DNA of 17,634 nucleotides from Saccoglossus kowalevskii (GCF_000003605.2 NW_003122410.1:491742-509375), one strand, 5' to 3'. Positions 1 to 9,130 are shown, counted from the stretch's first letter. Notes: generated by a model from the letters alone, not told the origin. Made by a program: numbers and translations.

Positions 1-1
1 A

Positions 2-379
2 TTTTCTCCTGCCCAATTCAATTTCCAAATTATGGTCACTAAGTCTAAACTTGGTAACCATTCTTTTCAAATTGAAGTCCTGAATTTCTGTTAAATATCC
101 TTCAAATTCATATTCCATTTTAAACAAATTATACGTTCTTAGTTTGTTTCCTGATTTTCTGTTTTTTGGGACATGACTAAGCTGCTGATACCATGTTTGT
201 ATATATTTATTTTTTAATTTTTCTTCCAACAATTTTGTTAATTCAGCGATGTTTCCCACTTTATATATTTTATTTACTTCAGATAAGTCAGTATGTCCAA
301 GAATGTACGCACATGCCTTCACATGACATAGCAACTGTGACCGCCAACTTGAGGCATTTGCTGAATGGATAATATTGAA
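2..379 (-). mobile_element. C-terminal fragment of a non-LTR (LINE-type) reverse transcriptase ORF, running off the left edge
   Basis: An uninterrupted minus-strand frame of 126 codons runs from just after a TAA (380-382) to the window edge, with no stop and no early methionine. The residues have strong protein character: a W-Y-Q-Q stretch, then NKLRTYNLFKMEYEFEGYL, then MVTKFRLSDHNLEIELGR. The pattern 'NKLRTY..FK....E.YL....R...TKFRLS.H.L.IE.GR' is one I know from the region after the polymerase domain of LINE-type reverse transcriptases in marine invertebrates, where a short CxxC...HF..C knuckle usually follows; here that part would lie left of position 1. This region acts in target-primed retrotransposition. 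The abrupt start near 380, with unrelated AT-rich DNA and a palindrome upstream, fits a 5'-truncated copy. The open frame suggests a fairly young insertion. Clade unknown; family assignment is from memory of the motif. Confidence 0.82.
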
Positions 380-386
380 TTAACTC

Positions 387-404
387 ATTAATACATGTAT
401 TAAT
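387..404. repeat. 18-bp perfect palindrome beside the LINE fragment
   Basis: ATTAATACATGTATTAAT is its own reverse complement. It lies just outside the point where the LINE reading frame becomes unrecognisable, so it may be target DNA at the 5' junction. Function unknown. Confidence 0.9.
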
Positions 405-489
405 CAAAATGGTAATGTAACAATACCATTTCTAGATTACTTACTTAAACATTTTTTAATGACGCCAGCTCTATGCCTTTTATTATGTA

Positions 490-618
490 CCATGTTTTTT
501 TCATTATGATTACATAATGACAGACATCTATTGTCGTACATGTTCCAGGAAACATACATAGAACTGTTGGTTAACATGCGCTTCTATTGTAAATGTGCTT
601 CTAATAGAACAAATACGG
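490..618. mobile_element. MITE family A, copy 1 (degenerate, ~129 bp)
   Basis: The right end (about 590-618) reads CTAATAGAACAAATACGG and is followed by TA. It matches the right ends of the copies at 6834-7085 and 8019-8168. The interior aligns loosely with the 8019-8168 copy (ATGATTACATAATGACA against GTGATTATGTATATGACA; ACATGCGCTTCT against ATGTGCGTTTCC). The left end, starting TA-CC at 488-491, has decayed. The element is non-coding and would depend on a transposase elsewhere. Confidence 0.6.
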
Positions 619-636
619 TAGACTATACCTTATTAG

Positions 637-650
637 GTGTGTGTGTGTGT
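637..650. repeat. (GT)7 microsatellite
   Basis: Seven uninterrupted GT units lie just outside MITE copy 1. Confidence 0.95.
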
Positions 651-1800
651 CTAAGAGATGTATACATAAACCAAAACATTTATAAATAAAAGAATAAATC
701 AATTTATTTAAATTTGTTGATCATGTTTTGGAAACAAATTATGAAACAATTTTTGCAGATTTATGCAATTTTTGACATTTAAATAATGAATAAATTAACA
801 AATTCTATAATTAGAAATCATAAAATTTGACTAAGACTGTTACACTTGATATCATGATAAAAACATTACACATTCATTACAACTCATGAATTTCAATGTT
901 TCACAATATTTCTTTTAAATAGTACATAACATGATATAGACTCTAGGGATCTATTGTAGCGATAGGTTGCACAGATTAATCCAAATTATGCATCCTGGAG
1001 GTTGCACCATTGATAATAAAAGCTGTATCGAAATTCTCATCAGACTTGGTAAATGGAAATACTAACGTAATCCCCGAACCAGTGTTGCAAAATTAATCTT
1101 ATTGTCTGCGCATTTATTTTAAATTCTTCTTCTGTTTTCCAATTATGTCATATTTGTGGTGTTTTTGCTCTGAAAATAAAATCACTGATATATAGTGAGG
1201 TGCTTCAATATTCTCATTACTCCAACTGTAAGAATGGCCATTATTCGTTCAGCTCGTTCTCTTGTTGCAATGGCACTTAACTTACACACTTACGGTGTTC
1301 TTGTTAAATGACGTAAATTGAGTACTTAATGTAAATGATTTCTTAAAAGCCTTCCAGCAGTAAATCTCTATTTGTATTGATAATCCATATAAAAAAAAAT
1401 AATTCAAATTTGTTCCCCATAACCACAATTCTCATAGTTTTTGCCGTAAACGCTTACAATAAAACAGCCACATGTACATTCTGACATCAAATTAGTGTAC
1501 TGTCATAAAAGACACGCATAGCATCTGACATTCTCCTGATTATGGTATTTTTGATGGAATTTATTTTTTACATGAAATGAAATTAAAAATGATATGCTGT
1601 GACAAATTTGCATAATTATAGATATGATTATCATCTCTGTTGTACTCATTGTTATGTCAATCAAGTTCCATTGTTCTCTATTGTAATAGCGGGTCGCTTT
1701 GATATAATACTTTAGAAAGTCTAGTATTGGAAAATAAAAAAATCTTTTAGCTTACATGTGCTTGATATTAAGGGCTATTATTTTATTCATTTACTAATTA
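651..1800. other. Gene-free AT-rich stretch
   Basis: All frames are broken often and I see no inverted repeat longer than about 10 bp. The only item of note is ATTTGCATAATTAT at 1606-1619, a POU octamer joined to a homeodomain TAAT core, which recurs exactly at 4986-4999. Confidence 0.6.
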
Positions 1801-1812
1801 ATAAATTAAAAA

Positions 1813-2030
1813 TCAAGATTTTTTTAAATATAAAGATAAATTTTTGCGGGGGAGATTCTGGTCATAGTTGAAAGAAGCTACATGTGATATTTTTTTTTTA
1901 TTTATTTTTTTTTTCGGCAGCATTTTTCTGATAAAAAAAAATAATAAAATCACAAATAACATTTTAGAATACAAATAAAAAAAAATATCTTTACACGTTA
2001 ATTTTTGAAAATGAATTGACCAGAAACAGA
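1813..2030. repeat. Low-complexity A/T tracts
   Basis: Runs of T and A dominate, including an almost pure T block at 1891-1914 and A blocks near 1934-1941 and 1977-1984. A long open frame on the minus strand here consists of lysine and phenylalanine runs and is a composition artefact. Confidence 0.8.
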
Positions 2031-2055
2031 TCCTAGCTGATAATGAACTGTCATT

Positions 2056-2069
2056 GTTGCCATGACAAA
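2056..2069. promoter_or_regulatory. X-box-like (RFX) motif
   Basis: GTTGCCATGACAAA agrees with the RFX X-box pattern GTTRCCATGGNAAC except at two positions. It is one of several such sites in the window. Confidence 0.35.
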
Positions 2070-2530
2070 TCTGCTGAAAATGAGAAATATGAAGTATATT
2101 TTGGTGGAATACATCTCCTACCATGAATAGCGCCCTCTTGTGATGAGAACAAAGAGTTACTATTGTGAGGCTCATAATATGTCTGCCCTAGATGAGGTCA
2201 GTCATTATTTTGGTTCGTGTAACTCTCACATTTATTATATAATTCAAAATTATAAAATAAAGAAAATGAAACAGCCAATATGAATAGACACGAAAACACA
2301 AAAATCATATAAGCGAAAGGCGGCTTGAAACTTTGATGAAATTATTATTTTGTTTATTTTATATCTAGAAATCATTCTGGTTGACTTGTTATTTTATGTA
2401 TATTGTGATTGTGCATTTGATATAGGACTTAGGCATGATCTCTTTTTTTGTTATATTTTATATTCCATGTTGCCTACCAATAAGCAGTCAGTATTCTCAC
2501 TCAGAAAATCTAAGTAAAATTATACATTCA

Positions 2531-2560
2531 ATTTATTTGAAACACATTGTTCAAATAAAT
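2531..2560. repeat. Perfect 11-bp inverted repeat with 8-bp loop
   Basis: ATTTATTTGAA, then eight bases, then TTCAAATAAAT forms a perfect 11-bp stem. It is AT-rich and no U tract follows, so I do not call it a terminator. It could be chance, since the window is long. Confidence 0.75.
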
Positions 2561-2648
2561 GGGCTATGTAATGGTATAAACTGATACAAAAAAACTTTGA
2601 TAAGGTGTATGAAACCTCACCCTCACCTACATCCTCCCCTGTGTAATA

Positions 2649-2913
2649 ATGGATTCTTCCGCTCCCAGTATACTACAGTGCTATTCACTGCTCTCTCTCT
2701 GCCATGAACTGGTAGTTTGGGTTTCAACAAACAACCTGACTTGCATTATTTACAACTATCCTGGTTATTTTCTTGGCATTTCTCATCTTGGAACCAATTT
2801 AAGAGAATTCATTGTTACCTTATGCGATTTGACTTCACAGAGTTTCACCTTCTTGCTGAGTGGTTTCCGTTTGTATTGATTTGACGTGTCTCCCCCACTG
2901 CAGGTTGGTAAGT
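2649..2913 (+). other. Splice-like stretch with acceptor and donor 4 nt apart
   Basis: This block is visibly less AT-rich than its surroundings and holds a 76-codon frame from an ATG at 2649 to a TGA at 2877. I do not recognise the translation and regard the frame as weak. More notable is the end: a pyrimidine-rich acceptor TCTCCCCCACTGCAG ends at 2903, GTTG follows (2904-2907), then GTAAGT at 2908-2913 matches a consensus donor. A near-zero-length exon of this kind resembles a microexon or a recursive splice point inside a long plus-strand intron. No flanking exon is identifiable, so this stays a sequence-level observation. Confidence 0.25.
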
Positions 2914-3652
2914 TAATGATTTCTTCTGCTTACTCCTTTTATATTTGTCATCTTTTTATTCTCTGCAAGGTTCTTTCTTATCTATTTTCGCTCCTTGCGA
3001 ATGCATGCAATTTTCCAGTACATTGAGGTTTGGGCATGTTTCTCCATAGTTAGGGACGTGCCAAATATTTTTATGGGTAGTGTTTGTGTTGATGTGTATG
3101 TTTGAAAACTGGGTTCCTAATCACTGTTATTTTTGAGGGTGCAAGTATATGTGATATTGGAACATTTAACACTTATGTAAGTGCATATGTTCTAGTAGAA
3201 AGAATTCAGTAATTTGTTACATTAGCCAATAACAAATTCCTGAATTTTATAACTAGTGAAAAAAAAGTATGATACCAGTAGAAGTATCGCTATAGGATTA
3301 TACAATTCCACGGTGTATTTAAGTGCAGTCCATGCTTGAACTTCAACTTGAAGTGTCAAACTTTAATCTTGTTTCTTGCACGTTGCCATTTCCCCACTGA
3401 CTTGTAAATTGATCCCTCTGGATAAGCAGTCACTGCTACGCAAGTCAAAGCATATGATCTGGTACAGCTATAAACTAAATGTGTTTTGGGAAAGAATACA
3501 TGAAAAACTGAAAATATAACGGTAACTGAGAAGCATATGTTTCATACATCTAGTAACCACACATAATTGTGTCCATGTGGAATATTATCTGGTTAGACCA
3601 AAAAAGAGAAAGTTTGTTTCTTGTCCCAGAAAAAATTTAAAAGTCACATGGT

Positions 3653-3653
<1 letters not shown>
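2914..3653. other. Gene-free stretch
   Basis: I see no sustained frame, repeat or inverted repeat of note between the splice-like site and the poly-T run. Confidence 0.55.

Positions 3654-3684
<31 letters not shown>
3654..3684. repeat. Poly-T run, 31 T
   Basis: An uninterrupted run of 31 T. Read on the minus strand it could be the A tail of a retroposed sequence lying at higher coordinates. I could not find a target-site duplication on both sides or recognise a SINE body, so a slippage-expanded homopolymer is equally possible. Confidence 0.95.
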
Positions 3685-3690
<6 letters not shown>

Positions 3691-4129
3691 GGGTTATTCA
3701 ATACTACAGCAAAGAGATGTATGTTTAACATTTATTAAATGATGCTCTTGAATGCATACATTAAAAATTGATTTGAATCAACAAATCATACTGTGAAACA
3801 GATAACAAACATTTCCCCAATCTACCTCATGTGGTGCACTTTCTGGGTGTGCACTGGAGATTAACAATAACCAATATATGAGAAGCAGAACCATTTTTTT
3901 TTTGGCAAGTTTTATTTGTATCATATTGCACCATGATGTTGTATATTCATCGAAGGTCAATGATAAAATTGGCGTAAAATATGAGCTAAATGTGAAAATT
4001 TTTGTCCTAAAATTCACTGACTTGCTTGTAAAAAATTCAAAGCTATATATTTATAAAATTATTTAAATGTGGATATAAAAAAATCCCGAACTCTGTCAAT
4101 GTCATTATACTCGTATAAACTTGCTCAAT

Positions 4130-4450
4130 AGCCTTGATGACAAGTACCTTATTAGTTTCTATTTGGACACAATACAAAAAACAGGGACTCATGGATTGTT
4201 TGTGCACCCTTGCGTCTGTGCATCCACCCTGTATCTTGGATGTGCCTGGGCTGATCACCTTCAAACTTAACATATACTTCTTGAGATACATGTATGCCCA
4301 TCCATTTGTTTCAGGATTTTTTTCAAGATGGCCGAATGGCATCCATTTTTGTGTTAAAATTTCTTCTAACAGCAAGGACCTTGGGCACATCCAGTTATCA
4401 ACAACCACAATTGATTATATCACATTTGCAATTCTTGCATAAAGGCCAAA
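4130..4450. other. Possible degenerate interspersed repeat
   Basis: This block has higher GC than its surroundings and stays open on both strands for about 100 codons (4134-4442 plus, 4043-4408 minus). Neither translation looks like a known protein. The phrase CTTCAAACTTAACATATACT, followed by TCAAGATGGCCGAATGG, has the feel of non-coding repeats common in marine invertebrate genomes. The assignment is weak and rests on pattern memory. Confidence 0.3.
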
Positions 4451-4500
4451 TTACTTCACTGATCTATGTCTAAAACATAAAATTATTGAGCTTAGCAAGG

Positions 4501-4548
4501 GTCATCACCATGGTACCACCCTGGCAGCAGTCATCACCATGGTACCAC
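4501..4548. repeat. Direct repeat, 29-bp period, two copies
   Basis: GTCATCACCATGGTACCAC occurs at 4501-4519 and again, without mismatch, at 4530-4548. Each copy contains the palindrome CCATGG overlapping GGTACC. A partial third start (AGTCATGA) follows near 4558. Confidence 0.92.
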
Positions 4549-4897
4549 TCTAAAAACAGTCATGAATTGCTGCCTGCGTACAATTGTCGTATTGGTGCGT
4601 GCAAATGTCCATGTGGAGGTTAATTGATTATTAAACAGAACACTGACAATTTGAGTGCTGATAAAAGTGTTTGTCACAATTGCATCGATTAACTCGTAAT
4701 ATGATTCTGACATAACTTTAGAGCGTGGAACAGGCCAAAATTAAACAACAATGAAACCATAATCATTAGTGTTTAATTGCCTTTTTATCGACCAATAATT
4801 GAATGTAATTCTCTGAAAAAATGTTTCAGCTTTAACGCCATTTAAGTCGCCTCATCGCTTCATCATGTTTATGAATGATTAATAAAGTAAGGTTTTG

Positions 4898-4905
4898 TGA
4901 CGTCA
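4898..4905. promoter_or_regulatory. Full CRE motif
   Basis: TGACGTCA, the palindromic CREB/ATF site, stands in an AT-rich context. It belongs to the motif-dense stretch at about 4850-5400. Confidence 0.4.
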
Positions 4906-4985
4906 TTTCTAACTAATGCTACAGTTCAACTACTTGAAAAGCATGATGGGTATTACTAATAATATTAGCTGTACCATGCACCTTT

Positions 4986-4999
4986 ATTTGCATAATTAT
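4986..4999 (+). promoter_or_regulatory. POU octamer joined to a homeodomain core
   Basis: ATTTGCATAATTAT contains the perfect octamer ATTTGCAT and a TAATTA-like core. The same 14-mer is present at 1606-1619. Binding is inference. Confidence 0.35.
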
Positions 5000-5028
5000 C
5001 CTGTCATAACAGTTATGTTAAAATATTT

Positions 5029-5042
5029 GTTACCATGACAAC
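5029..5042. promoter_or_regulatory. X-box (RFX) motif
   Basis: GTTACCATGACAAC has both RFX half-sites (GTTACC and GACAAC) with the standard AT spacer, differing from the ideal site by one base. Confidence 0.45.
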
Positions 5043-5291
5043 TGAAATTAGCTGTTGTGCATCAAATGAAGCAAATATTGTTTTTTCCTGTTGGCTAAAA
5101 TGAACTGTTGCTATGATGTTATGTATTTTGGCCGATTTCTTGTCTGTATATAGATACTAATAACATATAGTTTTATTGGTTGTAACTTTTACTGAGATTT
5201 TCTTTTAAATTGCATGCGTGCATTTCAAGTGAAAATAGTGTTGTAGAAAAAAACCTGTTCAAAATCATTTAACAAAACAATGAAAAGCGTG

Positions 5292-5372
5292 GTTACCATA
5301 GCATCAACAAGTCACATACTTGAGATTCTTCCTCCCAAACAGGAAGTGACCCTTGAACGTTGCTATGGTAAC
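5292..5372. promoter_or_regulatory. Inverted X-box pair with an ETS site
   Basis: GTTGCTATGGTAAC at 5359-5372 fits the RFX X-box consensus on both halves. An inverted, imperfect partner GTTACCATAGCATCAAC lies at 5292-5308. Between them ACAGGAAGTG (5339-5348) is a strong ETS-family core, followed by TGACCCTTGAAC, which resembles an extended nuclear-receptor half-site with one inserted base. A further half X-box (GTTGCTATG) is at 5107. In animals RFX and ETS sites together occur in promoters and enhancers, but no gene start is visible nearby. Confidence 0.4.
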
Positions 5373-6757
5373 AAAGGAAGTATTGATCAGAGATCGGATT
5401 TATGACTGCTCTCCGCATAACAGACAGGATTTCTTGAGCATTGTCAGGAAATTAGAAAATTATCGTTAGCTGAAACAAAACAGCTTTAGGAAGTCGTGAA
5501 ATGTCAGTACAGTTCATCATGATACCCCATTTACTGAATATCATGTTTTTTTTGGTCATTTGATTATGGCCATTGGTTGGCATGGTGACTAATTATTCAT
5601 AAATAGTGATGATGTTGTTCGATTCACCCAATCATTGCTTGTCTGTGGGTGGATCAATGCTTATTTGTCATGCTGTAATGCGAATGAGCGAAGCAGTGTA
5701 GATGTTTAATAATCATTCATGGGAGACTTCGAAAATGTGGTTGGTAAATATACTGCTACTGGCTGTATATAGAAGCACTGTAGTTTTATCTACATTATGA
5801 ATTTATTGCAAGGATTTTCTCATCAAGGATGCAGAGTTCCCAATTCCATATGTAGCTTCATACAGAAAAAAAAAACGATAACCCATTACCCCCAAGAAAT
5901 AAATTAACCACCTATACCACTCCAAGTTAGGATAACAATTGTCCAGACTTGGCTGGTGAAAGAAACATTGCAGCCTTTATTTAAGATCAGCTGAGTAGAT
6001 GAGAAGTGCATTCGACTTGGTTCCAAAATAATCAATTATAAATTGCCATGTTTGCGGCAGCATTTCTCTTTCTTTTTCTAGTCTGCCTGTCTAGCAGCAT
6101 AATAATATATTTCTGTATTACCGGTAAATGACATGTAGCCAGGGGTTGTATAAACCCATAATGCTGCCCCAAAAACGCCAATATAAGGGATCTTTATTCT
6201 GGTAAAATGAGAGATACATTTTGTGACAAAGATATACCTAGAATCAATTATTGAATCCAATGCAGTGGGACTTAAGTCAATTGCAACTATCATTTATATA
6301 TTTGTATTTATTGTTCCTGTCTTCAAGTTTTTATCCCTAGCGGAAGGGGAATCTTTTGTTTCATTTTGTGACATGCTAAGCCTACCATTCAAATATACAT
6401 TGTGAAATTGAAATTTGAATTTCTCAACTTGTAACTGGTTACCGTTGGATACTGGCAATATCGCAGCTGTGTGTGTTTGTCACTAGTAAATAGATAAAGT
6501 TTTGTAGTAAAAACTTATATCCATAGCAACGGAGACTTTTCAGGTTTTGAATGTTGATCATAAATGAGAATACTATTTTGTGAATTTGTGCTGAAAAGAG
6601 GGACCTGGTGGTGAAAAGGTTAACCCTACATGATACAGATGTCGGAAACTGATCTACTCACTTGGATTTGAATTTTTTTTGCTCCTCATTAACAAAAAAA
6701 TAACTTATCAGTTAAGAAAATGGAACAGCTAAATGTTAAAATTTGAAAACAATGAAA
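5373..6757. other. Gene-free stretch
   Basis: No convincing exon. A 27-codon frame from ATG 6048 is strongly hydrophobic, like a signal peptide, and stops at a TGA overlapping ACCGGTAAATG; it is too short to call. ATATCCATAGCAAC at 6527-6540 is one more imperfect X-box. Confidence 0.5.
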
Positions 6758-6760
6758 GTA

Positions 6761-6795
6761 TCGAATTTGCTCCATTTAGAAACGCATCACCAATA
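6761..6795. mobile_element. MITE family A, solo left end
   Basis: After TA at 6759-6760, TCGAATTTGCTCCATTTAGA followed by AACGCATC matches the family A terminus (TA-CCGTATTTGCTCTATTA). It sits only about 70 bp outside the left end of copy 2, so one copy may have landed next to or inside an older one. Confidence 0.5.
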
Positions 6796-6833
6796 AAAGT
6801 GCACATAAACCAAAAATTACATATCGTATTTGC

Positions 6834-7085
6834 TCTGTTAGTAGCATGTGTGCTTAAATGATTGACATAGATTTTATAAATAAGTCATATTTTAGCGATT
6901 CAGTATACAGCAAATGTGACTGTGGGTTTATATGCGCATCTATAAAGAGATGTCCTTCTAGCAGTACATATGCTGTATTAGAACCACATCTGCAATTAGA
7001 AACATGTATAAACACAACAATTGGGTTTGTTCACCTCTGTCATTTACATATTAAAGCGAATGGGCTTATAATAGAGCAAATATAG
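6834..7085. mobile_element. MITE family A, copy 2 (~252 bp)
   Basis: The left end after TA (6832-6833) is TCGTATTTGCTCTGTTAGTA. The right end read in reverse complement is CTATATTTGCTCTATTATAA, followed by TA at 7086-7087. The termini agree over about 17-20 bp. TA on both sides fits the target-site duplication of Tc1/mariner-like transposases. The interior has no transposase frame; a 75-codon plus-strand frame here is incidental. Movement would have needed an enzyme supplied elsewhere. Family A is longer here than at 8019-8168, so the interiors differ by insertion or deletion. Confidence 0.75.
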
Positions 7086-7087
7086 TA

Positions 7088-8016
7088 CACTTGGATTCAA
7101 AACATTTCACCCAGTTAGAGATTTTTCTGCATAAGGTGACTGCAGGCTGATAATTACTTAAACGCTCTTGTTCTTAACTGCCTAATTTTAAAATAATGAG
7201 TAGAATTCAGTCATTGAACGATTCAGTATTTTCATTGAAATATTTGGGCCTAAATGATTGCCAGCAACACAGAAAGTACTATTAAAAATATTGAATGCAG
7301 TCCATAAGGGCCAGTCACATGATTTCAATGCAGCCATCACTTGCCTACTCTTGTATATCAACTCCTAGTTTGGCTGAGACAGACGACCCTTGACCCTACA
7401 TTATTATTTGATGGTGATTAGATGGGAGTGTTGAGTTTGAACACTTACAATAATTATCTAATAACGTCTTTTGATTGACAGGTATGATATAGCTTCATCA
7501 ATGCCTGGGAAACGTTATTGTCTGCATTTTTATTCATTTAAACCGTTCATGTTATCTACTAAATGAACTTGTTCTCGTATCAAATGGGTAAACTCTTCCT
7601 GTTTTGTGTAGGTAACTGAAGTAACCCTCGGGGGAGATATCAGCTGATTTATTGTGTGTTTTTAGTTAAATTAAAATTTAATTGAATACTGAGCACCTGC
7701 TCGCTTCTTTATGATCGTAAACAGGTTCTATGTTCCGCATTCTAACACTCATTATTAAAAGCAATGTAGTATGAAATTGCTACATGTAAACATACATTAA
7801 AAAACAAATTAATCTAAAATTTGCACCATTTCAAATATCGTGGGTACATTATTAGGTGTTTTGTTTGGCTTTCTCAGAATTATTTCCCCCATTGTTCATT
7901 CAGATTTACTAATACCATTTTGAGGGTAGGGGAAAAGTGGATTGTATGGTAATTTACTGGCCTTGTGGGAAATTATATATTATAGGACACAAAATTCTCT
8001 TGTAGTTCTAACAGTG
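7088..8016. other. Gene-free stretch
   Basis: Frames are short throughout. A juxtaposed acceptor/donor-like string TTTTGATTGACAG-GTATGA lies at 7469-7487 but lacks a strong pyrimidine tract. Confidence 0.5.
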
Positions 8017-8018
8017 TA

Positions 8019-8168
8019 TCGTATTTGCTCTATTAGCTGTGCATGTGATTATGTATATGACAAAGTTACGTCTATAGTCAAAATAATATTAATCCAGCAT
8101 ATAATAAATGCAGTTTTGGGTGTATGTGCGTTTCCATCAGAGATGCACTTGTAATAGAGCAAATACGG
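8019..8168. mobile_element. MITE family A, copy 3 (~150 bp, best preserved)
   Basis: The left end after TA (8017-8018) is TCGTATTTGCTCTATTAG, then CTGTGCATGTG. The right end in reverse complement is CCGTATTTGCTCTATTAC, then AAGTGCATCTC, followed by TA (8169-8170). The terminal inverted repeats match at about 16 of 17 outer positions and continue loosely to about 30 bp. No coding capacity. I recall 'CCGTATTTGCTC.ATTATAAGCGC'-type termini as frequent in marine invertebrate genomes. Confidence 0.82.
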
Positions 8169-8333
8169 TACTATGTTTTTCTGCTGACTTCCTGTACAGT
8201 TCCTCTTATGACATTAAACACAACTCAACATTCTTCAATATATTAGTCTAATTCCAAATGATCTGGTCTTGTCACCAAAGGGAAAAACCAAAACAATATT
8301 TATCACTGAAAATAATGGATATGACTGGTTTAA

Positions 8334-8453
8334 AGACTGTTATCGTGTAATGTGAGCGAGTACAAATAATTTGATTGATATCATTTGATTGGTTGACTGG
8401 TATCATGTGATGTGCAAGTGAATCGGTAGACTAGTGTCATGTGATTGATATCA
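8334..8453. repeat. Degenerate tandem repeat
   Basis: GACTGTTATCGTGTAATGTG (8334), GACTGGTATCATGTGATGTG (8395) and GACTAGTGTCATGTGATTG (8430) share a core. The second and third are about 35 bp apart and the first about 61 bp from the second. GATTGATATCA also occurs twice in this block. Confidence 0.65.
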
Positions 8454-8788
8454 GCTTGTTTGGTTTGTCGTCATACTACAAGTCATTAGGAAAAAAAAAC
8501 CTATATAGATTCCAACATCATCGATATTCGACTTTATTCAATATCTGACCACGATACTATACATGAAAAAAAAACACATTTTGTCATATACAGGGATATT
8601 TTGTTTTATTTGCCAGAATTAAGACTAGATTTCCACATTGTCTTCTATTCATATCTAAAGATAAAGGGCATTGATAGACAGCTCGGCTAGCCATTGATAT
8701 TGAAATTAAACACAGTCTTGATCCCTACCGTTCTATTCAGCAATGCCGTGATTAGTGAGTTGTACGCTGTATTAGCTTGAGATTCAAA

Positions 8789-9130
8789 TCACCAATACTT
8801 GTAATCTGCTCTCAGGGTAAAATCTGTGTTTAGTGAAAATTGTGCAGGGATGTCAATTTTAAAAGCCTCGAAATCCTGTGCCGTAGCGTAAACTTCAAAG
8901 TAAAAATTGCATCTGCCGAGCTCTTCCTCTGGTGTAATTGCGTTGGGACGGATATATTGTTCAATAGGAGATTGAATTTTTATGTCGAGAAAATCAAAGT
9001 GCAGACGGTAAACTGAAATCAATTCAAGAGTGACTTTTCGGAAACACTTTCTTTTCCCGACTAAAATTGAATCTTTTATGAACAAATCTTGAGTGGTATT
9101 AATATTTAATATGTCCAATTCTTGATGCCG
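8789..9130 (-). CDS. Possible terminal exon of an unrecognised gene (weak)
   Basis: A minus-strand frame stays open for 113 codons between a TAA (9131-9133) and the TGA after ...ADYKYW. It has no ATG at all, so it cannot be a complete gene; it would have to be a last exon or a decayed piece. The composition is less AT-rich than the surroundings and residue use looks protein-like, especially the second half (TPEEELGRCNFYFEVYATA and the following acidic/aromatic stretch). A possible acceptor TTGATTTCAG ends at 9013, giving an exon of about 74 codons, and AATAAA signals lie downstream at 8605-8610 and 8533-8538 on the same strand. The pyrimidine tract is poor and I do not recognise the family. 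Chance, or an old mobile-element remnant, remains possible. Confidence 0.3.
   Translation of the reverse strand, partial: RHQELDILNINTTQDLFIKDSILVGKRKCFRKVTLELISVYRLHFDFLDIKIQSPIEQYIRPNAITPEEELGRCNFYFEVYATAQDFEAFKIDIPAQFSLNTDFTLRADYKYW

Noticed and set aside
1813-2175. 120-codon minus-strand open frame
   Set aside because: Its middle is lysine/phenylalanine runs from poly-A/T tracts, and it shows no recognisable domain.
3654-3684. Poly-T run as proof of a retroposed gene on the minus strand
   Set aside because: No target-site duplication and no recognisable transcript body next to it.
4043-4442. Overlapping open frames of 121 and 102 codons on opposite strands
   Set aside because: Both are open in the same GC-richer block and neither translation looks like a protein family; a non-coding repeat explains it better.
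5614-5627. TTGTTCGATTCACC, a tRNA B-box-like string
   Set aside because: No A box at the right distance and no cloverleaf could be drawn.
6048-6128. 27-codon hydrophobic frame resembling a signal peptide, followed by a GTAAAT donor-like string
   Set aside because: T-rich DNA easily encodes Leu/Phe runs, and no downstream exon or promoter was found.
6858-7085. 75-codon plus-strand frame
   Set aside because: It lies wholly inside MITE family A copy 2 and reads through the terminal repeat.
7227-7260. Minus-strand residues YFNENTE resembling the LH.NEN motif expected after the pseudogene exon
   Set aside because: No surrounding homology, no acceptor, and about 9.6 kb from the exon; likely chance.
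7469-7487. Juxtaposed acceptor/donor string GACAG-GTATGA
   Set aside because: There is no real pyrimidine tract, so it is much weaker than the site at 2903.
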